In this document: one piece after another, positions 1-12,192 of the stretch | Layout: every line of letters starts with the position of its first letter | Position numbering within the stretch: position 1 is the stretch's first letter | Assembly (NCBI GenBank): GCA_031310005.1 | Contig: CM062386.1 | Coordinates: 620,001 to 684,000, forward strand | Direction of reading: 5' to 3' | DNA: 64,000 bases | Source: Dactylellina haptotyla | Lineage: Eukaryota; Ascomycota; Orbiliomycetes; Orbiliales; Orbiliaceae | Notes under the pieces: generated by a model | The model's database searches: none | What the model was told of the DNA's origin: nothing | Seen by the model: the letters and a program-made list of their open reading frames with translations, nothing else | Translations under genes and position numbers: made by a program

Positions 1-3000
1 TTGGGGTGACAACCTATTCGCGCAATGTCAGCTGATAGTTCTCACGAATACACGCCAACGATAAAACTCACATCCAGCAAATATCCTGAATGATTTCAAT
101 GTCATTCAATGTCGCCTTCTTCAACTGAAGCAGCTTAGTAGCTTGCTATGATCACACAGCTCTGTTAGCCAACATTCGTCCGTATATTTTAAGGAATAGT
201 TCTTACCATCAAGTGCTCCAACTGCAGTGTTCCTTCTGGCATATCGTGGCTCTTGCACCACTCCTCGATACGTGTAATGTTATAATTGATCTGCAGCCCT
301 CGTTTCCAGGACAAGAAGTTTCGTCGAAGCAACAAATCATTGAACGCAGTGACACCAATCAACTTAAGAAGCTCGGTCATCGCCTGTGCTACAATCGTAT
401 CCTCTAGATAGTACGTCTTCATAGCTTTATAAACCTTATTCATCAAGCTGAGAAGGTCATCCATACTAAAGGCAGGGGTACTTGAAGTTTGGAAAACCTT
501 GTTCAAGAATCGGTTGCCCTCGTTAGTGACGAAACCAGGAAGTGATTGCGACTCAATTATAGCCGGAACAATCATCTTGTAAAGTCGCTTCTTGAGAATC
601 TTCATCCAGGTGTGGTAGATGTTGAACTCAAGAGATTCAAGATCGTGCTTCACAACCTCAAGCAATCTGTCATATTCAAAGTCATCCGACTTCTGTGCCT
701 CGTACCAGTCTTCAGCGAGAAAGACGAACGAAAGCATCTCGTGGACGTTGGACAACCAGAAGGCGCCGAGATTGATCAATTCTTCGCCATCGTGATGCTA
801 TGGAAATTATTAGCACAATTGATATCATATACAATTATCAAGGGCAGCGACTTACCATAACCTCCTGCTGGATATTCTGCATAACAGTTGCCAAAAACCT
901 CTCCGACTCCTTAACGAACCCGTTATGCCACATCTCAGAAGTAACGAGGTTGATGAGGTATGCAGGGAACAAAACTTCCTTCTCCTCTGGAGGATTCTGC
1001 GAATTGGGCTCCGGAATTTTCAAGTCCCTGATGAGACCGAAGGAAACCTCATTGTTGAGTGAGCCCTCGTCCTCTAGGATATGTGCAACACTAGTTTCCG
1101 GGCTCTCAAGCAGAGGAGTGAAACCAAAGCCATCAGATCCTCGGTTACCCGCTGGGTTGGGTGCAGCCATGGATTGTGGTCTGGGATCGAAGTTGGTCGC
1201 CACCTTGCCGAGGATGTTAGAGGCAGGCGCTGTAACTGCAACGCTCTGTCGCTCTGTCGGCCTCCTTCCGGTAACCATATTGATGAATCCGGGCACGGCG
1301 CCACCATTACGTTGAGGAGCGGGCTCCCCGGAGACAGGAGGTCCTCTATTGTTAAGCTCATCTTCCAGAGTGGAGACTTGTTCTCTAAGAGTAAGATTTT
1401 CAGATTCTTGCTCTTTATAGCGGCTGATTGTTCGCTCGAGCTCCGCCTTCGATTTAGCCAGATTATCCTTAAGTGACTTCGCGTCTTCTTGCAGGCGTTT
1501 GCTATTCGCTTCGGATTCTTCGTACTGCTTGAGAGCAGACTTCAATTCCGATTCTAAGATTGGCAAGCGAGCGGACAATGCGTGGAATTGGTTGACTTCG
1601 CCTTGAGCTTCTCTTTGGTTCTGCTCGGAAGCGGTGGCCTTGTTTCTCCAAACTTTCAACTGGCTCTCCAAGCTGTCTACTTGGGATTCCAGTGCCTTCT
1701 TCTCCTCCGTTCGCCTCTGCAGTGTCTGCGTGAGTTCGACGACCTTGTTTTCCAATTTGTACGACACCTCCTTGATATGATCGAGCGAACGGGCTTCTTC
1801 TCGGAGCGATTTGTAAACTTTCCTGGCTTCCTTCCTGCGCCACAAGTTCTGGATGATGATAATCTTTTTTCGATATTGACGCCATTTGATAATGCCCTGT
1901 CTGGATCGATAGACACGCTGAATGGTCCTTGCAGCATTCTCGAGGCGGGTTTCCAGGATGTGTGATCTGGTAAGACGTCCCTTGCACACTGAGATGGGAG
2001 GTGAGTGGCTCATCGTGAATGCCGGGCAAACCGATTGAAGGGGGGTTTTTGGGGTCGTGGTAACTTACGGGCTTGTAAACGAATGAGGCTCTTGCGAGTA
2101 GCAAGATACATCTTCCGTTGTTTTTGCCCTCGCCAGACTCTTTGGATGGTTGTCGCAGCATAGACTCTCCGCATTTCCTGTGCTTTGGTCCGCGCCATCC
2201 AGCCTCTTGCAAGGGATTGAAACGCACGGAGAGAGTTCATAGTTTCCAGGTAGCGTCTCCGGTAATATCTCATCCTGAGGTTCTTTTGGATCAGTATCGC
2301 CGCCTCGTTCAACCTAGCCGTTCGAAGATTTTCCAAGTAGGCAAGCTATGGTACAACATGTTAGCAACGTCGAAGGGGGACAAACAGCTTTTATTGAGCT
2401 TCAAATCATACCATGCCAGCCCTGAAGAAAATCTTTGTCTTTCCCAGTTGATATTTATCCTCCTCGTGAATTGTCTTCTTCAAGATAGCCAGGCCCATGT
2501 TTCTCGACTCTCCCCATTCGGTAGATTTCAGCAACATGTAGTATCTAAAGGCGAATTCATCATACGTCCACCTTGTCGGGTATCCAGCGCAACTGATTCT
2601 CACGGTCTCTAAAACACCACAAGCACGGAGCTGACTCAAAACCATGGGGCCTTCCCATTTCCAAGCAGCCTTGGCTTCATTTGGTTTGATACACCGAATA
2701 TAGTGCACCTCAGTGTTTCCGATGGTTTGGACCAAGTCGATCAAAGAGGCTTTGAAGATACCACCGAGGGTAGGCTTGCGATTCGCGGCACCAGCTGGAG
2801 CTCTGCGACCGGGCTTACCAGGAGCAAGAGGGGCTGGTGTACTGGCCTTGCCTGGGGCGGCGGCATCTGCGGACTATATGAATTGTTAGCACCAGTATTT
2901 AATTGTTGTGAACATTCACGCAGAGTCACCGTACCTTGTCACGGACTTGAGCGGATGTCTTGAGCACCGCGACCAAAAACTCGTTCTTAGCAGAGTTCAA

Positions 3001-5043
3001 GACCTCCATATGTTCGTCAGGAACTGTATCTCTATTCTTTTCGATGAAACCCTCAACATCGTAGGTAACGTCTACAGCATAGTGACAGACGGTAAAAGTG
3101 CTCTTTCCAAATCTAGCCTTCTTGTAGAACTTCTCAAATTTGCCTCCCGCGGTCGCGAAGTTCTGGTCTAACTTAATGACAAAGGAGTTATCTGAGCCAC
3201 CGAGAAGTCTAGACTCTTCGTCGAGCAACGAGAGAATACCGAGTTTTCCTTCGATAAGATCGATACAAGGCTGGTTGTCCGAGAAATCAATAAACTTCCA
3301 ATCAATTTCTTCACGAACGTATTCTTCTTGCTCGAGCTTGAAAACATGCTGGTTGAAAGATTGCTGAAGCTTTTCGTTGGCAAAGTTGATACAAAACTGC
3401 TCGAACGAATTCTTCTTAAAATGTTCGAAACCGTAGATATCAAGGACACCAATGAAGCCTTTAATCTTATCAAGCACATCAGTTGGGAGAAGTCGCGAGT
3501 TGATGGTAACGACGAGCCAATCGAACAAACTGGCATAGATGTATTTAGCAACGGAGTCTTTAACGACAATACCCTGTTTAGCAGTGAGATCAGACATGAT
3601 CTTGTCGGTACCGGTCACACGCTGCTTCTTGATCATCCATTTTGCGAACTGGCTCGGGTCAACACCCAAGAGCTCGGAGGCCTTGGCAAAGGCTGGCTCC
3701 GTAGCTGGGAGTGTTGCCGCATTGGTACCGCCAATTTGTGCATTTCCGAGATGGAGCAAGGCAGCCAAAAGTTTCCAGATTTCTCTCTGAGCTCTTTCGC
3801 TAACGCTAACAGCAGTGAGAGCATTCCGAGTGAGGGTGAACTCTGCCGCATCATCAACATTAGGGATGATTGGGTCACCACCCTGGTTCAGATAAAAGTA
3901 CTCTTCAACGTTTTGGAGGCCAAGCTCTTTCCTCTCATCATCTGTGGCACCAGCTATCAACTGGTAAAAGATGTGGTAGTTTCGTTCGCTAGTCGGTTGG
4001 TAGACAAGACGAGAGCGCTCGAGCAAGTAGATGCGGGTTTTGGCACCAATAATGGTCGTTTGCGCATCAAACATAATCTCGATGTACTTTCCGAAACGAG
4101 ACGAGTTATCGTTACGAGTAGTTTTGGCGTTACCAAACGCCTCCATTATAGGGTTGGTAGCCAAAATTTCCTCTTCCGTCTTGCTCATCTTCCCGCCCTT
4201 GTTGTCTTTTTTCTTACCGGGTTTACCAGGGTCCTCAACCGTAGCGAAATACCGCATGATGTGCTTAGCCGACACGGTTTTGCCTGCGCCTGATTCTCCA
4301 GATACAACCACGGTTTGATTCTTGTTGTTGCGCAACATTTGTCTGCGGTTAAAATTGGATTAGCTCGTAGAACTATAATATTTGCTTCTATAATCCTTAC
4401 CGATAAGCTTCTTCGGCGATAGCAAAAAGATGGGGTTCCTGATCCTCTCTTCGTTTCCCCGCATATCCTTGAATCATCGACGAGTTGTACAAATAATCCA
4501 ATCGATAGAACGGGTTAGCTGCAATCAGCACGATACCGCTGTACGTGTAAATGCTCTGTCGCATATAACGCAGTTTGATAGCTTGGAGCACTGTTTCACA
4601 AACATGTGAGCTTCAATTCTGATGCATACGCAAGCTACGAGTATCATGCTGCATACCTGCGGGTTCGTTAAGATGGGAAAGACTAGTCAAGTCATCGGCG
4701 GCCTCGATGATAGGCGGGTTGGCTAAAGGCGGTAGTGTCTCGTCATTGGGATCTTTGAACGCCGACATTTTACTGTTGATAGTTTTTACCTGGAAAGAGT
4801 GTTAGCTTCGCAGCCATCTACAAGCTAGAGTCGTATGACGGTGAGATTACCTCGCCATTCTCGAGCTTCAGCACGATGGTGAGCTTATCACCAGCAGCCT
4901 CGAAGCTTTGCACTTCGGCTGCCATCCATCCTTCTGCGGCATCTGGGTGCCAGACCCGCCTATTGCTCTGTCAGTATAATTTCGATGCGAAAAATATAAG
5001 CTATGATCAAGAATACTTACGTTCCCTTCGTGTATAAATCCAT
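1..5043 (-). CDS. Class V myosin heavy chain (3' end outside window)
   Basis: Actin-based motor that carries secretory vesicles and organelles to growth sites. Exons read on the minus strand: 5043-5021, 4959-4851, 4789-4657, 4590-4401, 4342-2935, 2873-2412, 2345-2069, 1988-856, 797-207, 145-72, 13-<1. They stay in frame and give 1,471 codons so far. The N terminus MDLYTKGTRVWHPD is the usual class V SH3-like start. The P-loop GESGAGKT lies near residues 167-174, and the actin-binding region holds HYIRCIKPNE. Six IQ motifs (IQKNLR, IQRVWRG, IQRVYRS, IQNLWRR among them) bind light chains and are followed by a long coiled coil. A C-terminal DIL cargo domain contains LLQLKKATLNDIEIIQDICW. The frame is still open at base 1, so only the last DIL residues are missing. 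Fungi usually keep one such gene (Myo2/MyoE type). The first exon is only 23 nt. Confidence 0.96.
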
Positions 5044-7422
5044 TGTGACGAATGAAACTCTTTTTATTAAAGTAGAGCCAATCTAGGAACGTAAAGACTC
5101 GAAACTAGGAAAGAACAACTCCTCCCGAAAGACCGAGATTCAACTGGCTCAGCTACGTGTCAGTGGGAAAACAGATTCGCGATGGCGATGGCGGCGGTTC
5201 TGCGAGTGTGTCTATAAGACTGCTTACTCTAAGGTGGTTTTCTTTTGTTTGTGTAAAAGTCGCTAGTCAAGAATGAAGAAGATTCGTAAACACGTCAACC
5301 ATTAAATTCTATAAGGAGAGTCGGTCGGGATATCGAATCTATGGCCAGCCTCTAGTAAATATCGGATGAAGAGGTCGTCGTATCGGTGTGGTGTTCGAGA
5401 ATGAGGTTGCTGTCCTGGGGGCACAATGTGGAGAAAGCGCCCTATTCAGCTCCCTATGAACAGGCCAGCGAGCTTCCCGAAGCTTCACTAACCGAGAGCA
5501 GGCTCTGTGAAACGGGAGATAGGGAATACGATGAGATATAAGAGGGACCGTGGAGATGATGGGTGGCCCCGTTCACAAGCCGAGGTGCCGAGGGGACAAG
5601 CTGGGTGATGCCAGACGTCGGTGGTTGTGGTGGTGAGGAAGAGGAGGATTGGGAGTTTTTGGGGGAGAGCGTTGGTGGTTTTGGCCAAGCAGCTGAAGCT
5701 CGCCAGCACAACACACACCCGCAGAACGGACTACACGCTGTTGTTTGCAGCACAGCGCTCGCTCACCGCAGTTATTTTTGGGCACAGTAATATGAACGAG
5801 CGGACGGACGACGGGGCAGGCTGAGAACAGAGGGATCGTGCATGTGGTCTCTCTCTCATTGCTGGCTAGCTAGCAGGCAAGCACGTCTTGCGACTGGCGA
5901 AGGAGATATATATCTAAGGCTACATTTACGCATTCCTCATCGACGTTACGGGAATGGGGGGAAACATCAGCGGGCGAGCACGACGATGGTGAGTGGGCCA
6001 TGGGCCGACTCTTGGTAAGAGAAAATTGAGCTACTTTGTCACCGTGCAGCGAAACGGACCGAGCTAAATTGTGATCATGGGCATTCTGGGACGACCGGAG
6101 CTGCATCCAGATGCTGTTTTTTCACACTGGGCTCGCGTGGACTCCAGAGGGCATCGCATAGACTCTCCTACTATGCACCCCTTTTATTTGCTAAAAAGGT
6201 CATGATCACGGCGGCTGTGGCTAGATCCTGTCCAAGGTTTGTTTTTATTCCTCTTTGAGGTAAGAAGGGAAGGAAAAAAACCTACTGCGACGAGCCTAGG
6301 TACTGATAGGTATCTTGTCTACGGAGAATATACATGTGCATTGGTTGTGTGCGAGCGAGGACTCCGCTCTCCAAGAAAACTAGCAAGCTTACCTGTCTGC
6401 ACTTTGTGCCCCGATTATATATAAAACGTTAACCCAGCGAGGCAAGCCCCTCCCTCGAACACGACGGCGCATTCCTATAGGTGCGGTTGATCGTAGATGG
6501 GTGGGAGATCATGCTGGCCCTTCCTATTCAGGGACTCCCACCAAAGGTAGTACTATAGTTTGCAGGTTGTCAGTATGTTAGCATGTAGCTTGCGCAGCTT
6601 GACAGTGGCTCCGAGCTAGCTTTCCATGTTTTCCTCCATGTCACCGACAGCTGGCAAAATATGGGAGGGGTCCCGTATCAGAAGCCTTAGCCGAAGACGT
6701 TTTTTTCTTGCTGTGGTTATGCGAGCTAGCTCCATCCTTGTAATGCCATCTCCAAAGAGTCAGACGAAAACAACGCTCCTTTCTCGTGCATATACTTTTT
6801 ATATGTGAACAAGGAGGGTATTTATTTGTAAATGGATGGAGCTTGCTGCTGCAGGGCGACAGCTCGTCTAAAAATGCCAAGTCGTCTGAAGTAAAAAAGA
6901 TTTGAAGTGTGAAACACTGAACTCCACCGATTGAGGGAAGAGCGCTCGGGCGGGAGTAGAGGGCCAACGGAGGTCGGGAACTCCAAATTTTGCGGCGTTA
7001 TGAGCTTTGCAAGCTTTCGCTCTGATGGCGATGTCGAGGCGCTTGGCAAAAAAACAGAAAGCTAGCTGGTAGACCACCAATGATTGCTTAAGTAGCATAA
7101 CGAAAACGTTCCTCGCGATAAACTCGAAATTCCTGGCGGACGTGCTTCCCGGCCGATCAAGGGAGAGTTCAGGGTGCCCAAGATCGATCATGGCCAGCTC
7201 GACGGCACTTGCCTCTGTATATGTAGGGCTTCGGAAGCACCGAAGCCTGAACCCGCTTCTAGAAAAAATGGCATTTCGATTCGGTTCTTGTCTCGTGTGC
7301 GCGCGAGCTCGAGCTCGAGCTTGGGTGACAGGAATGCATATCGTAAATGCGCATACCCCAGACCGAGAAACACCGCCCCCAAGTGCATACAGGATAACTG
7401 TTGGGAATCGCATCACAGTCTT

Positions 7423-7440
7423 CCATCCATCCATCCATCC
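7423..7440. repeat. CCAT tetranucleotide microsatellite
   Basis: About 4.5 tandem CCAT units lie in the myosin V / NAP1 spacer. It is visible directly and has no coding context. Confidence 0.85.
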
Positions 7441-8981
7441 CAACCCGCGTCAGGGTGTAGCGCTAAGTCAACACACCGGAAGGCCCTATTTCACACGGTA
7501 TTGGGACTGTAGGATTATGTTGATATCGTAAAACCCGGAAGATCGATCAGCTATAGCTCAATTAATGGTGTCTGCAACTAGGAGTCCACGGCGCTAAACA
7601 CTCTGGCGATCAGGTAAAGATGAAGAGCTAGCTCTGGTAAGCTCTGGTAAGGGGGAGAGATAGATGCAGGGCGTGCCTTCGCATCGAGGGCCGTATTATT
7701 GATATCGCATGCACGCCTATGCTAGTAGTAATCCGGTAGCTCAGAGACCGTGCATCATCATAGCTAGCCTAGCGGTTTCAAGGTGCTCGCGGTACAGACG
7801 ACGGATCCCAATAGTATATTTTTTATCACTCCACCTCGAACTATCGGCCCTCAACTGGTTTTAACAGCTAAAAGCCGTGACGGGACGAAGCTCGAAGGAA
7901 AAATCTCGGGATCTCGAAAAGGACGAGGGTTCAGCGCACGGCGGCCGCGCACAACTAAGAACGCGAACGGCAATGTCTCTGTCGAAAGTTTGACGACAGC
8001 ACAGCCTAAAATAACTCCGATGGCTCGCCCTTGGAAAGTCCGCCGGGTTAACACTGATGACATACATTTACCCCTTACGCAAAGCCCGAGAAGCCAGTTG
8101 CGGCCCCAGCTAGGAGTTAGAAATACGCCAATCGCACTGTGAAACACCTTTCCGTGAAGCTATTCGGACGACGGGGGGAATTCCTCTCGTTTTTTTCTTT
8201 TCTGCGAAGGTCTTGAATTCCTGCGCTGCTATTCGCTGCCTGGCCAAGCTGGTTAGCTCCAGAATTTTTCAACCCAGACCCTTTCCCTCTACTATCACCC
8301 CCAAACGAAAAACCAAAAATATGATCCTGTTTGATAGTTAGAGTACATAGAGAGAAATAGGAAATGGAGGAGGAGGAGGAGAACTCGTCGACCCGTTTTC
8401 GCTTTTTTGTTTTGCTCGAGTCAAGTCTGGGAAAAAAATTTATAAGCTAGACACCTTCCTCTGGCGGTTGCTTGCCACTGAAACCGTAGTAGTCCACCAA
8501 GATACAATCCGAACAGTAGACATATACCACTTGCAGTATATTTAACAGACGGCCGTCCCGGCGCCACTCGCTGCCCGTATTATCTTTTGTGGAGTAAAAA
8601 AGTAAAAAGAGCGAGCGAGCGAGATTTTGGAAGAAAGCGGCGGTAGAACTTTTTTTCCTGCTCAAACAAACAAGAAAATTTCCGAACGAACGAACGGAAT
8701 CTCCAAACTCTTCCTCCCGCTGCTGCCACCGACACCTCTCTCCAACCACAACAACAACCCCCAACAACACTCCGCTCAACAGCTCCCTCTCCCTCGCCGT
8801 CTCTCCTTCTCTCTTCCTCCTCCTCACCACTTTCCTGCCCCTTCCGTTCCACCGGCTACGTGACCAAACCCCAGCAGGCTGCTCGCACATATCGCCATTC
8901 TAGCGGATACGAACCGGCTGTATTGCTTTCAGTGGTTTTTTTTGGTTCCTCTGTACGTCCCACCAAAAAATTTGGTACCTC

Positions 8982-8999
8982 TTTTTTTTTTTTTTTTTT
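8982..8999 (+). repeat. Poly-T tract upstream of NAP1
   Basis: Eighteen consecutive T bases are followed by a C/T-rich stretch, about 75 bases before the NAP1 start codon. Such tracts are common nucleosome-depleted elements in fungal promoters; that role here is inference. Confidence 0.75.
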
Positions 9000-9072
9000 C
9001 TCTCCCCCCTTCTCATTACCATCAAAGTGGAGTTTGCAGCTAACAATCGCCACGCCAGCTCTTATATTCACC

Positions 9073-10647
9073 ATGTCGGAACCAATTCGCAATAAGAAGC
9101 TCGATCTTGCATCAGCTCCGTAAGCCTTTCTCCCAGTCATTTCGTGTTTTCCCTCATTTCTCGTCTCCGGCGTGTGCGGTGAACGAGACCCTCGAGACGT
9201 CATCTATAAAATCACATTTCAATTGGTGCCAGACGAGCTAACCCGTTGCCCGCCATGCATTTGATCAGTACCCCGCAAAACACCCCTCTCAACAATGCCC
9301 CAATCTCCTCCCACGCCGTCAAACCACAGGTCTCTTCGATCGAAGAAGGTAAGATAATTTGCAGTTAAAACATATATATCCTGGGATATATGTGTATCGT
9401 ATATACAAATGTGAGTAGCAGTTGACTGACGCCGTGGTACTTGCAGAGGACCGTGCTCTCGCTGCCGGCATGCTCGCCCAGAACCCAGCTCTCGTCTCGA
9501 TGATCCAAGGACGACTTGGCAAGCTCATCGGCCGCTCGTCTGGCTACATTGAATCCCTCCCCCCCGTCACAAGAAGACGTATCACCGGTCTCAAGGGCGT
9601 CCAGAAGGAGCACTCCAAGCTCGAAGCCGAGTTCCAGGAGGAAGTCCTACAGCTCGAGAAGAAGTACTTTGCCAAGTTCAAGCCGTTATACGAGAAGCGT
9701 TTCAAGATCGTCAATGGCGTTGAGGAGCCAACCGAGGATGATGTCAAGGCCGGCACTGCCGAGGGCGACGAGATCGAGGACTCTAAAATGGACGAGGACA
9801 CCGCCTCCGTCGCCAAGGGTATTCCGGAGTTCTGGCTCTCTGCTATGAAAAACAGCACTTCCTTGGCGGAGACCGTCACTGACCGTGACGAGGCCGCCCT
9901 CAAGTTCTTGACCGATATCCGCATGGAATATCTCGAACGCCCCGGATTCCGTCTCATCTTCGAATTTGACGAGAACGAGTTTTTCACCAACAAGACCATC
10001 ACAAAGACTTACTACTACCAAGAGGAGAACGGCTACGGTGGTGATTTCATCTACGACCACGCTGAAGGTGATAAGATCGACTGGAAGGCCGGCAAGGACC
10101 TCACCGTCCGTATAGAGAGCAAGAAGCAGCGCAACAAGAGTATGTGTATCCAGAAATTCGGATTAAAGCGCAAAACTTCAGACTAGCTAACAAATATGAG
10201 CAGACACCAAGCAAACCAGAATTGTCAAGCGCACCGTTCCAGTTGAGAGCTTCTTCAACTTCTTCACTCCTCCAAAACCACCAGGCTCGGAGGATGGATC
10301 CAACGCCGAAGACGATGAGGAATTGGAATCGCGTTTGGAGCTTGATTACACTCTCGGCGAGGACATCAAGGAGAAGCTTATCCCACGTGCCGTCGATTGG
10401 TACACCGGAGAGGCTCTACAGTTCGAAGAAATCGATGAGCTAGATGAGGGTGACTTCGATGAGGATGAAGATGATGATGAGGAGCCAAGCGATGACGACC
10501 GAGACGAAGATGATGAGGAATCTGAGGAAGAGGTAAGACACCGAAGACTACCCGCGTCAAAATTAGAGTGAAATGCTAACTGAACCGCGATAGGACGAGT
10601 CTGGAAGACCTAAGCAACCGGAAGCCGCTGAGTGCAAACAAAGTTAG
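9073..10647 (+). CDS. NAP1: Nucleosome assembly protein 1 (histone H2A-H2B chaperone)
   Basis: Histone chaperone that binds H2A-H2B, shuttles between cytoplasm and nucleus, and in yeast also affects mitotic and septin-linked kinases. Exons: 9073-9119, 9269-9348, 9447-10139, 10204-10532, 10594-10647, giving 400 aa. The NAP core is clear: the long dimerisation helix ([15 protein letters not shown]...), the [12 protein letters not shown] segment, and the beta earmuff region with [14 protein letters not shown], then SFFNFFTPP and a strongly acidic tail (runs of D/E near residues 350-385). The protein ends in CKQS, a CaaX-like prenylation motif known from Nap1 proteins. The start was chosen for its CACC context and because it gives the usual short N-terminal extension. 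Confidence 0.96.
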
Positions 10648-12192
10648 ACACCCTGACTTTTGTTTTCGCCACTAGCTTCTTCTCCGTTTCTTTGAACCTC
10701 GTTTTTACATATTTCGGGTTATATCTTTCCATGCACCATCGTTTCTTTTCTCTGGGGCCTGGCGCGGGTTGTTCTTTTTAATCTGTGTTTTTTCTTTTTA
10801 CATCTTCAACTGAATATAATTTCTTCCTCCTGTATCGCTCTTAACGATACCACGCTGCTAGCATCTAGAGAGTCCACGAAAAAGAAAAAACCGTCCTCCT
10901 TTCCCCTCCCGTTCGCGTTTTCATTCCCCGTCTTCCATTTAATGGCTGTCTTTTATTTATTTTTGGCAGGAAAGTTCGCGGGAAAAAGGGTATACCATTC
11001 TTCTGCTGTGATTTTGCTCTAGACGAAGCAAGGGGCGGGAAAAACTGACGTCTTTATATCGCCTTTATTTCTTATCTTCGGTCACGCGCGCGCACACACG
11101 ACATGGCTGGGTTTGCAGCACCAGGACAGAATGAAACATCTGCGGTGGCGGTTGTTGTTTTCCTCGCACAAATTGGCTTTCTTTATCATACCCAAACGTC
11201 CTCTTCTTCCCCTCCTACTACACGAATCCGCAATAAAAACCTCATGTAACTCCCCAAAATGTAATCGATTAATGTGATGCGCTATTGATATGCTCCGATG
11301 TAGACTCTTCCAGTGGTTCTAGAATTTCTTCCTAAAAGTTACAGTTATAGCTTCCAGAATCGCCCTCAATCAATAAGAGCTACCAAAGTACCTCTCTGGA
11401 TAATAATAATAATAATAATAACGGTCGTAGAGCGGAGAAATCCAACTGCTTAGCTTTGCCGCTAGGAGGACCTGGCATCCAATTAGGCTTCTAGTTTCCA
11501 TGACGTGCTGTGAAATTTCTTCCATTCTGCGTCGGTGAGCTCTGCCGCACTCTGCCGATGGACCCCTCCTCGCCTGATTAATTGCCCCCACCACCACCAC
11601 CAGCCAGCACCACCAAAGCCGGTCTTCTGGCTCTGGTCCAGTCCAGCTGGGCTGGCTGTACGTAAGTAAGTAAGTGGTGGCCGAATGCATGGGCACTAAG
11701 CGATGCACCCCGAGCCAGACTTTAACCGTCGCGCCGAACTCGAAAGCGGTGTGCAGAAAAAAGGACCTCAAATTAAAACACCGGCCCCGTCCCTCCGCCA
11801 TTCGAAATTTGTCTTCTCTGCTTTAAGAGTCATACTCATTAGTAAACCGTCCCCAAACCCGCCGATATCGCGGTCTTCTCTCGCAGGCTTATATAAGGCT
11901 TGCAATTGACTTGTCGTAAGTGATTTGTATTCCGCTGAGAGGCATCACCAACACAGAGTTCCCAGGCTGCAGCACCGTTGACGTTGCACGACGAATACTG
12001 TTGCCCCTCTACGTCACACCGCACCGTTTTCATCTGAACTTTTTCATAGCACCTCTATACTGACCGAGCGACGTCGATACCAGTTTCTAAACCTACGCAT
12101 TCTTAGAATCATCCTCTCTACAGCAATTGTGGTCTTTCTCCTACTTCTGTAGTCCATTTCCAGCCTTTTACGTAAACCCTCGTTCCACCGCA
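10648..12192. other. Intergenic region between NAP1 and PGDH
   Basis: It holds the NAP1 3' UTR (T-rich sequence after 10648) and the PGDH promoter and leader, with a TATA-like stretch near 11890 (TTATATAAGG) and C/T-rich sequence before the ATG. A TAA trinucleotide repeat lies at 11401-11421. No credible coding frame is seen on either strand. Confidence 0.7.
11401..11421. repeat. TAA trinucleotide microsatellite
   Basis: Seven tandem TAA/AAT units lie in the NAP1-PGDH spacer. Confidence 0.85.

Larger units (their letters stand above)
5044..9072. other. 4 kb divergent intergenic region (myosin V / NAP1)
   Basis: This is the head-to-head spacer between myosin V and NAP1 and presumably carries both promoters and 5' leaders. 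I find no protein-like reading frame. The open stretches overlap on both strands, are low in complexity and resemble no family. It contains several simple-sequence tracts: CCAT units at 7423-7440, GAGC/GAAC units near 8605-8697, a GAG run near 8365-8381 and a T run at 8982-8999. C/T-rich tracts just upstream of 9073 are typical of strongly expressed fungal promoters. Confidence 0.7.

Noticed and set aside
6868-7531. Overlapping frames of 112-191 codons in the myosin/NAP1 spacer
   Set aside because: Both strands are equally open, the translations contain simple repeats and no recognisable motif.
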